Of a stretch of DNA of 32,561 nucleotides, positions 8,351-16,092 are shown one piece after another. How positions within the stretch are numbered: the first letter of the stretch is position 1; each line of letters begins with the position of its first letter. The notes under the pieces were generated by a model. The model was not told the origin of the DNA. It worked only from the letters and a program-made list of their open reading frames with translations, and did no database searches. Origin of the DNA: an uncultured Acetobacteraceae bacterium (GTDB taxonomy: Bacteria; Pseudomonadota; Alphaproteobacteria; Acetobacterales; Acetobacteraceae); NCBI GenBank assembly GCA_937930165.1, contig CALGVL010000192.1:1-32561 (forward strand), in the 5' to 3' direction. Position numbers and translations under genes: made by a program.

Positions 8351-8369
8351 GAGACTCGTTTCGAGTTTC
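8351..8369. repeat. Palindrome GAGACTCG-TTT-CGAGTTTC
   Basis: An 8-bp inverted repeat with one G:T mismatch around a TTT centre, containing the perfect core ACTCG-TTT-CGAGT. It lies upstream of the candidate operon promoter and is a plausible operator. No T-tract of terminator type follows. Confidence 0.45.
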
Positions 8370-8450
8370 TTCCACTTTTTGATGACGTTGATATTATAAA
8401 AAACACATGTGCTTGTGGTCACCATTGTTGCAATTCCAAGAAGTTACGCC

Positions 8451-8478
8451 TTGTCATACAATGCGCTGCAGATATTAA
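8451..8478 (+). promoter_or_regulatory. Candidate sigma-70-like promoter of the Pel-like operon
   Basis: TTGTCA (8451-8456, five of six match to TTGACA) and TATTAA (8473-8478) with a 16-bp spacer, about 48 bp upstream of the GTG at 8527. With a 17-bp spacer, ATTAAT is an alternative -10. The -35 overlaps the left arm of the CTTGTCAT inverted repeat. Confidence 0.4.
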
Positions 8479-8526
8479 TCCATAATATATCGCCCTTACC
8501 GTGAATGACAAGCAGGAGGACAGCAA

Positions 8527-9087
8527 GTGGCGGCAGTTACCTTGCTCATTGGTGGAAGTCCCCTGATGGTCAGCATCTATAACGCCATCCTGCGAGATCT
8601 TGGATCTCGTGTGGTAAATGCCATCTCCACAAAGGAAATTACATCTTCCCTGAACCAAAGACAGGGCCCAGATCTTATTATCGTGGATCTCAGCTCCTCG
8701 GAGCAGTCGCCGGTTCTGGCGCTCGAGGCGATGGGTTTGCGGCCGGGGCCGGATGCGCCGCCAATTCTCGTCGTCGTCGGCAATGCGCCCGCAGGTTGCG
8801 AGCCCATGGCGCCGACAAGCTCCAACAGGATCACGCTGGTAAGGAGACCGTTCAGGATCGACGAATTCGTCGCTCTTGTCCGGCACCACCTCAGCTCTGC
8901 CGCCGTAGCCACGCCCCATTCGCCTGAGGACAAGGACGCGCCGCCACGCACGGCTGCATCGCCGCCGGGATTCGGGAGGCCACACGATGCCAGGCTGCCT
9001 GAAGTGCCTTCCCCAGTTCCGGGAGAGACGAGCGCGGCCGTCCGAGACAAGGTCGGCATGGCGGAGCGAATGAGCCTGAATGGTTGA
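8527..9087 (+). CDS. Receiver-like (CheY-fold) protein with degenerate active site, first gene of Pel-like operon
   Basis: A 186-aa protein whose first ~125 residues follow the response-regulator receiver pattern: VTLLIGGSPLMVSIYNAIL, then GPDLIIVDLSS with an Asp at residue 54 in the phosphoacceptor position, ILVVVGNAP, and ITLVRRPFRIDEFVALVRHHL near the end. The usual acidic pair at the end of strand 1 is replaced by GGS, and the conserved Lys before Pro-Phe is Arg (residue 107), so normal Mg-dependent phosphorylation is doubtful. The remaining ~60 residues are Pro/Ala-rich and probably unstructured. There is no output domain. The GTG start at 8527 has GGAGG upstream. It lies 27 bp ahead of the GH114 gene and is probably a regulator or scaffold of polysaccharide synthesis. 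Confidence 0.75.
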   Translation: MAAVTLLIGGSPLMVSIYNAILRDLGSRVVNAISTKEITSSLNQRQGPDLIIVDLSSSEQSPVLALEAMGLRPGPDAPPILVVVGNAPAGCEPMAPTSSNRITLVRRPFRIDEFVALVRHHLSSAAVATPHSPEDKDAPPRTAASPPGFGRPHDARLPEVPSPVPGETSAAVRDKVGMAERMSLNG

Positions 9088-9114
9088 GCCGGCGCGCGGA
9101 GGAGAAGGTTGAGC

Positions 9115-10005
9115 ATGGCTGTCGGCACGGATCAGGCACGCCGATATTGCATCGGGCGCAGGCCCGCCGCTGCGCTGCTCGGACTTGCCATGTCCTCACT
9201 GGCAGACTGCACGCAAACCTTGGCTGATGAGACGCGCTTTCTCGTCTACTACGGTGGAAACGACGATCCCGAGGTCGGGAGCTACGACGTTGCCGTGCTG
9301 GATTGCGAAGCCGAGGCAGCAATCCTTGCACGGCGCCGGCCCGAGGCGACCTTTCTTGGCTATGTGAGTCTCGGCGAAGCCGACTCCAGGCGAAGCTACT
9401 TCAGGGAGATCGCGGCGCAGGACCTGCTCGTCGAACGGAATCCCAACTGGCCGGATGCCTGGTTCGTCGATCTCCGCAACGCGCGCTGGAACCGGCTTGT
9501 GGTGGAACGGCTCGTGCCGGCGGCGTTGAGCCGAGGCTTCCAGGGCGTATTCCTCGACACGCTCGACGATGCCGAGTTCCTGCAGACCCGCGATCCCGTC
9601 CGCTTCGCCGGAATGGTGGATCAGGCGGCACGTCTTGTCCGGGAAATCCGGCGTCGCTTTCCCACGGCCAGCATCATGGTGAATCGCGGCTACGCCGTCA
9701 TGCCACAGGTCGCCGGCCAAATCGATATGCTGCTGGGAGAGTCGGTTCGCACCACCTTCTCCCATGCGGACGGTTCCTATTCCTTCGTCTCCGACAAGGA
9801 CTACGAGTGGCAGAAGAACAGGATGCGGGAGGCACGCCGCCTCAATCCCCGCCTGCGTCTTTTTTCCCTCGACTACTGGGATCCGGATGACCGGAAGGGC
9901 ATCGCGCGGATTTATGTGGAACAGCGCGCGAATGGCTTCATACCCTATGTCGCCACGCCTGATCTGACACGTATCGTGCCCCCCCCAGAAGAGACAATGC
10001 CATGA
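9115..10005 (+). CDS. GH114-type glycoside hydrolase (PelA N-terminal domain-like), secreted
   Basis: A 296-aa protein of the TM1410/GH114 class, known as endo-alpha-1,4-polygalactosaminidases and as the hydrolase domain of PelA. A moderately hydrophobic N-terminal segment (residues 17-36) looks like a signal peptide or anchor. The barrel contains FLVYYGGNDDPEVGSYDVAV, FLGYVSLGEADSRRSYF (Glu at residue 88), DAWFVDLRNARW, the Asp-rich GVFLDTLDD (around 145-152), IMVNRGYAVMP and MLLGESV. In Pel systems this activity trims the GalNAc-rich polymer. Here it stands alone without the deacetylase half. The ATG at 9115 has AAGG 6 nt upstream; a TTG at 9109 is the alternative. Its end overlaps the next gene by 4 nt (ATGA). 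Confidence 0.85.
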   Translation: MAVGTDQARRYCIGRRPAAALLGLAMSSLADCTQTLADETRFLVYYGGNDDPEVGSYDVAVLDCEAEAAILARRRPEATFLGYVSLGEADSRRSYFREIAAQDLLVERNPNWPDAWFVDLRNARWNRLVVERLVPAALSRGFQGVFLDTLDDAEFLQTRDPVRFAGMVDQAARLVREIRRRFPTASIMVNRGYAVMPQVAGQIDMLLGESVRTTFSHADGSYSFVSDKDYEWQKNRMREARRLNPRLRLFSLDYWDPDDRKGIARIYVEQRANGFIPYVATPDLTRIVPPPEETMP

Positions 10006-13000
10006 GCAACGTCCCCGCACTGTCTGGCGCCCCCCTCTTCAGGAGGCCGGGTTCAGGCACTGCTCGCAGCTCGGCCTTGGTCCCAACCTTCGGCAGATCC
10101 TGGGAGCCAGCCTATGCGGTGCCGGCGGCCGGCTCATCGCATCTCCCCCTGGCGATCATCCTCCTGACGACGGTTGCATTCAGCACCGCGCTGATCCCGC
10201 GGGGACAGGAGCTGGCGCTGCTCCGGCTCGAAGCCGGCGACTTCGGGCGCGCACTCTCCATGCTGGAGCGGAAATACGCGGAGGGTGACCGGTCCGGCGG
10301 AACGCTGGCCGCGCTCGCTCGCACGCGCGCCAGCCTAGGTGACATCGAAGGCGCAATTGGCCTGCTGGAAAGCCATGTGCGCGAAAGGCCGCGTGACCGG
10401 CGCGCACTCGAAACCCTCGCCGGCTACTACCGGCAGGCCCACCGCAAGGAGGAACTGCTTACGACGCTGGTGCGGCTGCAGTCCCTCTGGCCCGCCGCGG
10501 TACGCCTGCGCGAGATTGCGCATCTCCAAGGCAGCCTCGGCATGCAGGCGGAGCAGTTGCAGACACTCCGCAGTCTCATTGAGCACGACGGTGGGGAGCC
10601 GGCGGAGTATCTTACCCTGGCACGGCTCGAAGCCGCGGCAGGAAGTCCGGCACGCGGCCTCGCCGTCCTCCACGACATGGCAAGGTTTTATCCGGCATCC
10701 GCCGAGACCGCCGAGGCGGTCGCGCTCGAGACATCCCTCCTGCTTGCGGCAGGCGAGGCAGACGGCGCTGTCGCCCGTGGCCATCGCTGGCTGGCGGGGC
10801 AGACTGACGATCTGGCGCGCGCAGGGCTGACCCTGTCGAGCGTCTTCTTCACCGCCAACCGACCCGACCTCATCGTCGCGCTGCTCGAACCCCATGTCGG
10901 CGCCGGAGCACCGCCCGAACTCCTTGCCGCCATCGTGCAGGCGGAGAGCGATATGGGCAGGCCCACCGCGGCGCTGCGGCGCCTCGAAGGCTTCCTCAGC
11001 GACGGATATGCGACGAGTCCCGATCTCGGCTTGCTGCGCCTGCGTCTGGCCCTTGCGCTCGGCGAGGTCGATCGTGGCATGTCCGCGGCGGCGTCCCTCG
11101 GCTTCGAGCGGATCCCGCCCGAATCCCTCGTCGCCCTGGCCCGCCTGGCGCTCGACGCGAAGCGCCCCGACATCCTCGGCCGAATCCGGAGTGATGCTGG
11201 CGAAGGCTTCCTCTCGCTCGATCCTGCCTTGAGCGCGGAGCTGTTGCTGGCACTCGGCGATGAGACCGCCGCCCGCCGCTGGAGCGACGAGGCGCTGGGC
11301 TCCGTCGCCGGGAATCCCGTCCGCACCGTCCGCCTGGCCACCGTGCGGCTGCAACTCGGCCAGAACGAAGGAGTGGCCGAGTTGCTCCGGCAGGCCCTGC
11401 CCGAAGCGGTTTCCCATCCCGCGCTGCTGGGGGAGATCGCCCGCCTCTACACCCGCATGGGACAGGCTGAGGAAGGCAGGATTGCGCTTGGGGCGCTGCG
11501 TGGAGAGCAACCTTCCGCGGCGGATGGTGCCTGGGCGCTTGCGGCCACGGCAGCCGGTCACGGCACCGAGGTCGCCGCCTGGCTCGCGGCCACCGGCCCG
11601 CAGGAGTTCTTCCCTGGCTTCCTCGCGGACCTGATGTCTCTCGCCGCCGATGTGGAGGCGTATCCGCTGGCCATCGCCGTGGCCGAACATCTCGCCACGC
11701 AACGCGGCACGGCCGAGGATCATCTGCGGCTCGCGCGGCTCCTCGTCGCTGCTGACCGGCCGAGGGAAGCACTGGCACCCTTGCGGCTGGCGCAGTCGCA
11801 GGGCGCCGTGCCGGAGGAGCTCTATGCCCATGTCCTGACCCTGGCCTGGCGGCAGGGTGAGCCGGTTGCGGAGGAATTGCGCAGCCTGTGGTCGAGGCGG
11901 CTCACTGATGCGACGAGTACGGCACAGCGGGACGCCTCGATCTCGATGCTCCTCGAACTCGGCGGTCATGCCGAGGTGCTGCCGGTGCTGCGCCGGCTCG
12001 CGCTGGCCGAACCCGATCGCTGGGTTTGGGTCTTCGGCGATGTGGCCAAGCGCGCTGGCCGCCCCGGTGACGCGGCCTCCCTCTGGGCCGAGCTTGCGGC
12101 CAGAAGCGGAACCCGCCCGGAACTGCGCCGTCAGCTCGCCTTCCGCCTGCTGGAGAGTGGCGACAAGGCATCCGCGGAACGCATCTTCCGCAGCCTTGCG
12201 GCAACGGCACGGCCGGACAGCGCCGAGGTGCGCCAGCTGCTGTTCCTGTGGGGGCCGCGTCCCGGCCCCGAGCGGCTCGCCTGGCTGGAGGAGCGGGCGC
12301 GCCGTGCCGGCGGTGAGGAGAAGGCTGCATGGATGCGCGCCTTGACGGAGCGCGGCGGCGCAGCCCGCGCCGTCGCGGTGTATCGGGCCACCGAAGCGGG
12401 AACGGCATCCGAAGCCACGCGGGACGCCTATCTCGCCGCCCTCGGCCGCCTCGGGAACCGCTCGGCGCTTGCGGCGGCCTTGCGGGAGGAGTTGCGGCGG
12501 CCGGCATCGGCGGCCCGGCTGCAGCACCTTGCGAATCTCGCCGGGGCAACGGGCGATGCCGCGCTGGAGGAAGAGGCCCTGCGCGCGCTGGTCGCTGTGG
12601 GCGGCGGCACCCCAAGGGCGCAGCGCCAACTTGGAATGGCCGCTTATCGCAGCCGGGATCTGGCCACCGCCGAGCGGCTGCTCACGCGCTTCACTGCCAC
12701 GACCGGCGGCGACTACGAGACGCATTTCATCCTAGGGGAGATCAGGTCGAAGCAGCGTGACAGCACCGGAGCGCGCAGGCACTACCAACAGGCCATCCTG
12801 GCGCTCGACAGCGCCAGCGGCAGGAACTCGCATGCCCGGGCGGTCCGGGCGGTCGTCCTGCATCGCCTGGGATATGCGCGCGAGGCCATGAGGCTCTACG
12901 AGACCCTTCTCGCCGAGCGCCCGCAGGATCGGAATCTCCGGGCCGACTACGTGGCGCTGCTGCTGGCGGAGGGCGAGCTCCGCAAGGCACGCGAGGTGCT

Positions 13001-13013
13001 GGCGGCCCGATGA
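10002..13013 (+). CDS. pelB: PelB-like TPR scaffold protein (barrel-less), inner-membrane anchored
   Basis: A 1003-aa protein with one transmembrane segment near residues 46-64 (LPLAIILLTTVAFSTALIP) followed by a long array of TPR-type helical repeats to the C-terminus, for example LRLEAGDFGRALSMLERKYA, LARTRASLGDIEGAIGLLES and the final VLHRLGYAREAMRLYETLLA. No beta-barrel follows. In Pseudomonas PelB (1193 aa) a TPR region is fused to a C-terminal outer-membrane barrel. Here the barrel is the next gene, overlapping by 4 nt, so the pair is a split PelB of about 1560 aa in total. Expected role: a periplasmic scaffold that guides polymer and modification enzymes to the export pore. It is translationally coupled at both ends by ATGA. 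Confidence 0.82.
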   Translation: MSNVPALSGAPLFRRPGSGTARSSALVPTFGRSWEPAYAVPAAGSSHLPLAIILLTTVAFSTALIPRGQELALLRLEAGDFGRALSMLERKYAEGDRSGGTLAALARTRASLGDIEGAIGLLESHVRERPRDRRALETLAGYYRQAHRKEELLTTLVRLQSLWPAAVRLREIAHLQGSLGMQAEQLQTLRSLIEHDGGEPAEYLTLARLEAAAGSPARGLAVLHDMARFYPASAETAEAVALETSLLLAAGEADGAVARGHRWLAGQTDDLARAGLTLSSVFFTANRPDLIVALLEPHVGAGAPPELLAAIVQAESDMGRPTAALRRLEGFLSDGYATSPDLGLLRLRLALALGEVDRGMSAAASLGFERIPPESLVALARLALDAKRPDILGRIRSDAGEGFLSLDPALSAELLLALGDETAARRWSDEALGSVAGNPVRTVRLATVRLQLGQNEGVAELLRQALPEAVSHPALLGEIARLYTRMGQAEEGRIALGALRGEQPSAADGAWALAATAAGHGTEVAAWLAATGPQEFFPGFLADLMSLAADVEAYPLAIAVAEHLATQRGTAEDHLRLARLLVAADRPREALAPLRLAQSQGAVPEELYAHVLTLAWRQGEPVAEELRSLWSRRLTDATSTAQRDASISMLLELGGHAEVLPVLRRLALAEPDRWVWVFGDVAKRAGRPGDAASLWAELAARSGTRPELRRQLAFRLLESGDKASAERIFRSLAATARPDSAEVRQLLFLWGPRPGPERLAWLEERARRAGGEEKAAWMRALTERGGAARAVAVYRATEAGTASEATRDAYLAALGRLGNRSALAAALREELRRPASAARLQHLANLAGATGDAALEEEALRALVAVGGGTPRAQRQLGMAAYRSRDLATAERLLTRFTATTGGDYETHFILGEIRSKQRDSTGARRHYQQAILALDSASGRNSHARAVRAVVLHRLGYAREAMRLYETLLAERPQDRNLRADYVALLLAEGELRKAREVLAAR

Positions 13014-14683
13014 CCCGATCCACCGAGAAGGCAACCGCGGCAAGCCACGCGGGGGACGGCGCTCGCCGGGCGCGGCGACTGGTCATTGCGCTCGGCACCG
13101 CTGCCGGCCTGGCGCTGTTTCCTCCGCAGGCCGAGGCCCAGCGGAGCGACGCCGAGCCGGCACGCGCCACACGGTCCGCAACGGTGAGCTTCGGCCCGGC
13201 CGAGTCTGGCTTCGCCATCACCATCGAGGCACCCGGCGCATTGCGCGCCACCATCCGGGAGGAAGGGCAGGATCTGCTGATCTCCTTCCCCGGCCCCTTG
13301 CCGCGCCTCGATGCCGCAGCCCTGCAGGAGGAGGCGGCAGGCTGGGTGGAAGCCGTGAACACCGGCTATGATGCGCTGCTCCTGCAACTGGCGCCCGGCG
13401 TGGTTGCCAGTCGGGCCGGCGACGGGCGGCGGCTGCGGATCCTCCTCACGCGGCAGCCTGCGGCGGATACCGGCTTGGCGAGTGAGGTGACACCGGAGAT
13501 GGCGGAGCAGGGCGAATTCCGCCTGCGGCTCCTGGAAGCGCAATTGCTTGTCCTGACCGGACGGCTTGGCGAGGCGCGCCAGCAGTACCAGGCGCTCCGG
13601 GCCGCCATGCCAGAGCGGGCCGAGCCGGTGTCGGGCCTCGCCTCCGTCGAGCATCAGGCGGGACGTTGGCGGCGCAGCATGGCGCTCTACCGGGAAGCGG
13701 TTCTCCTCGATCCTGCCGATCCGTCTCTCGCTGCCACCCTGGCCGCAATCGAGCGGGAGCGCGCACCTCGCCTCCGGGCCGAGTTCGAGTACCGGCATCT
13801 GGAACATGGGGTTTCTACTGCCGAGGCCGACACCGTCATCGGCGAGGTGGGCGGCTTCCAGGCCTTCGGCGAGGGCTGGCGGCTTGGTGTCACCTTCGGC
13901 CTCGCGCATGTCTCAGCCTCCCAGCTCCAGCGGGCGAATGGCGCCGTCGGGCCTTTCTCGGGCGAACGCCAGCACTTCGAGCTCTTCGTACAGTATGACG
14001 CGCCCGGCGGTGCCACCGTCATCGGCTCGGTCTTCGGCACGGAGGAAACTGCCGGTGTCGGCCTGCGCGCACAACTGCCCGACGACAGCGGATTCACGAC
14101 GTTGCGGGCCGATTACCATCGCCCGAACTGGGACTTCGTCGAGAGCATCGTCGAGCACGGAACCCGTGACCGCCTGGCCGTAGGCCGGTTCCAGCGGCTT
14201 CTGCCAGGCCTGACCGCCAGGCTGGAGGCCGGCTTCAACCGCTATGGCATTCCGGACGATGAAGACCTCGTTCGGACATGGTCGGTGACCGGCGAGCTGC
14301 GGCTTTCCGACATCGGCGGCATCAAGGGCCTGACCGTGGCCTATGGGCTGGACAGTGAATACGTGTCCCACCGCTCCGTCCGGCACGACTCCGCCGGCAA
14401 TGTCTTCCTGCCCCTGCCGGTCCTCGACCGGGAGGTCCATCTGGCAACGGTCGGCTATGTCGGTTCCCTCGGTTCCGGCATGGAAGCCGGGCGCCTAGTC
14501 TACCAGGCCTATGGCGGCTACGGCGCCGACCGGTATGGCAGGTCGGGGCCGCTGGTGTCGGCCATCATCGGCTACTCCATCGGCAGCTTCGAATTCCAGC
14601 TGCGCGCCAGCTACGTAAACAACATCAGCCGCACCCGTGGCACCGGCACAACCGTCGGTGGCGTGCTGACATGGGTATTCTGA
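13010..14683 (+). CDS. Outer-membrane beta-barrel porin with TPR (PelB C-terminal half)
   Basis: A 557-aa protein. It has a signal peptide (RRLVIALGTAAGLALFPPQ, cleavage near AEA-Q at residue 43/44), a beta-rich periplasmic part (60-150), two or three TPR-like repeats (about 160-250, e.g. LVLTGRLGEARQQYQALRAA), and from ~255 to the end alternating amphipathic strands rich in aromatic and Gly residues, closing with GGVLTWVF. A terminal aromatic is the normal outer-membrane barrel signal. This matches the export pore of synthase-dependent polysaccharide systems (PelB, BcsC, AlgE). It overlaps the TPR gene upstream by ATGA and pelD downstream by TGATG. Confidence 0.82.
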   Translation: MTRSTEKATAASHAGDGARRARRLVIALGTAAGLALFPPQAEAQRSDAEPARATRSATVSFGPAESGFAITIEAPGALRATIREEGQDLLISFPGPLPRLDAAALQEEAAGWVEAVNTGYDALLLQLAPGVVASRAGDGRRLRILLTRQPAADTGLASEVTPEMAEQGEFRLRLLEAQLLVLTGRLGEARQQYQALRAAMPERAEPVSGLASVEHQAGRWRRSMALYREAVLLDPADPSLAATLAAIERERAPRLRAEFEYRHLEHGVSTAEADTVIGEVGGFQAFGEGWRLGVTFGLAHVSASQLQRANGAVGPFSGERQHFELFVQYDAPGGATVIGSVFGTEETAGVGLRAQLPDDSGFTTLRADYHRPNWDFVESIVEHGTRDRLAVGRFQRLLPGLTARLEAGFNRYGIPDDEDLVRTWSVTGELRLSDIGGIKGLTVAYGLDSEYVSHRSVRHDSAGNVFLPLPVLDREVHLATVGYVGSLGSGMEAGRLVYQAYGGYGADRYGRSGPLVSAIIGYSIGSFEFQLRASYVNNISRTRGTGTTVGGVLTWVF

Positions 14684-16092
14684 TGAGGGGCAGAAGGGCC
14701 GGCCGGACGAGCCGAATGCCCTGGGGACGGAGCGAGCGGCGGGTCCTGGGCCTGCGCACCACGGCACTGCTGGAGACAGTGGCCTTCCTTGCCGCTGCTC
14801 TCGCGGCCGATTTTCTGCTCGGCCAGGCGAACCGCTTCGCCGATATCTCGCCGCATCCCTTCTGGGCCATCGTTCTGCTGGCTTCGGCCTATTACGGCGC
14901 CAATGAAGGGCTGATGGCGGCCGCGCTCTCCTCGGTGGCGTTGCTCGCCTACAACCTGCCAGAGCAGGGTTTCGACGAGGAACTCTATGCTTGGCTGCTT
15001 CGGGTGACGGCCGAGCCGCTCCTGTGGTTCGTTGCGGCGGTTGTGCTCGGCACGTTGCGGACATCCCAGCGCCGTGAACGCGACACGCTGCGGGAGGAGC
15101 TGATCGAGACGCGCGAGCAGGCACGTGCGATCACCGAAGCCTATGCTCAGCTCTCCCGGCTGAAGGAGAGTCTGGAAGCCCGTGTGGCCGGCCAGGTCCG
15201 GACGGTCTATTCGATGTATGTCGCCTCCCGTGCCATCGAGCGCCAGGATACGGGACAGGTGCTGATCGGCATCCGTCAGCTCGTCCGGTCGGTGCTGAAC
15301 CCGAGGAAGTTCTCGCTGTTCCTCCTGAACGGGCAAGCGCTTGAGGCCGCGGTGAGCGAAGGGTGGTCGGCGGAGGACCGCTATACCACCATGTTCGAAG
15401 CCTCCTCCCCGTTGTTCCAGGCCGTCATTGCCCATCAGCAATTCCTTTCGGTGACAAACCCGGCCCACACCCCCGTTCTTGGCGGGGACGGACTGCTTGC
15501 CGGCCCTCTGGTGAGTGCCGAAACCGGGGAGATCATCGGCATGCTCAAGATTGAGCAGATGGACTTCCTGGAACTCAATCCCGGCAGCGTTCAGAATTTC
15601 CGCGTGCTCTGCGATTGGATCGGATCCGCCTTCGCAAATGCGCAGCGATTTGAGGAGGTGCAGGCGAACCAGTATTTCGATCCCGTGCGACGGCTCATGC
15701 CGCGGCCCCTCTTCCAGTTGCAGCGCGTCCTCATGGCCGGCCTTGCCCGGCAGCTCGGCTTCGATCTCTCCGTCCTGTTCCTGGGCTTGGATCAGCCGGA
15801 AGGGGTGCAGCCGAGTGTCCCTCTCGCCGCCGCCCGTGTCATCTCCAGGCTTGCCGATAGGCTCCTCGCACCCACCGATCTGCGCTTCGATTATCGCCAG
15901 GATGGTTGGGACGTGGCGATCCTGCTGCCCGGGGCGAACCAGACGGCCGCCGAGGCTCTGGCGCAGCGCTTTATTCCGGAACTTGCAAAGGAACTCGCCG
16001 CTGCCGGTCTCCAGATCGGGATCCGCCATACGACCGAGGCGCTTCACCAATGCCGCCCCCCCCTGCTGCTTGCCACGGGCAGGAGGCTCTGA
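14683..16092 (+). CDS. pelD: PelD-like membrane protein with GAF and degenerate GGDEF domains
   Basis: A 469-aa protein, close to the 455 aa of Pseudomonas PelD, which binds cyclic di-GMP and switches on polymer synthesis. Four hydrophobic segments lie within residues 24-124, followed by a charged coiled-coil helix (126-170), a GAF domain (about 175-320, including LLAGPLVSAETGEIIGMLKI) and a degenerate GGDEF domain (about 335-465). The catalytic signature is replaced by YRQDGWDVAILLPG, so it is not a cyclase. The canonical I-site RxxD position appears to read A396-P-T-D399, so the Arg is missing. The start chosen (14683, TGATG overlap) matches the coupling at pelE and pelG; an ATG at 14671 would add four residues. 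Confidence 0.87.
   Translation: MRGRRAGRTSRMPWGRSERRVLGLRTTALLETVAFLAAALAADFLLGQANRFADISPHPFWAIVLLASAYYGANEGLMAAALSSVALLAYNLPEQGFDEELYAWLLRVTAEPLLWFVAAVVLGTLRTSQRRERDTLREELIETREQARAITEAYAQLSRLKESLEARVAGQVRTVYSMYVASRAIERQDTGQVLIGIRQLVRSVLNPRKFSLFLLNGQALEAAVSEGWSAEDRYTTMFEASSPLFQAVIAHQQFLSVTNPAHTPVLGGDGLLAGPLVSAETGEIIGMLKIEQMDFLELNPGSVQNFRVLCDWIGSAFANAQRFEEVQANQYFDPVRRLMPRPLFQLQRVLMAGLARQLGFDLSVLFLGLDQPEGVQPSVPLAAARVISRLADRLLAPTDLRFDYRQDGWDVAILLPGANQTAAEALAQRFIPELAKELAAAGLQIGIRHTTEALHQCRPPLLLATGRRL

Larger units (their letters stand above)
8261..8526 (+). promoter_or_regulatory. AT-rich control region of the Pel-like operon
   Basis: This 266-bp gene-free stretch is strikingly AT-rich in a GC-rich setting. 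It carries phased A-tract repeats (8281-8320), an imperfect palindrome (8351-8369), CACATGTG (8404-8411), a candidate sigma-70-like promoter (8451-8478) and an inverted pair CTTGTCAT/ATGACAAG (8450-8457, 8505-8512). A ribosome site with GGAGG (8515-8519) precedes the GTG of the first operon gene. The density of signals suggests strong regulation, for instance by a silencer of AT-rich DNA, but no regulator can be named. Confidence 0.6.

Noticed and set aside
8261..8526. Cyclic di-GMP riboswitch ahead of the Pel-like operon
   Set aside because: I could not find the conserved GEMM core sequence elements; the region is AT-rich with DNA-type palindromes instead.
10335..12725. 796-codon minus-strand frame opposite the TPR gene
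   Set aside because: No domains and no ribosome site; the sense strand carries regular TPR repeats and overlaps its neighbours.
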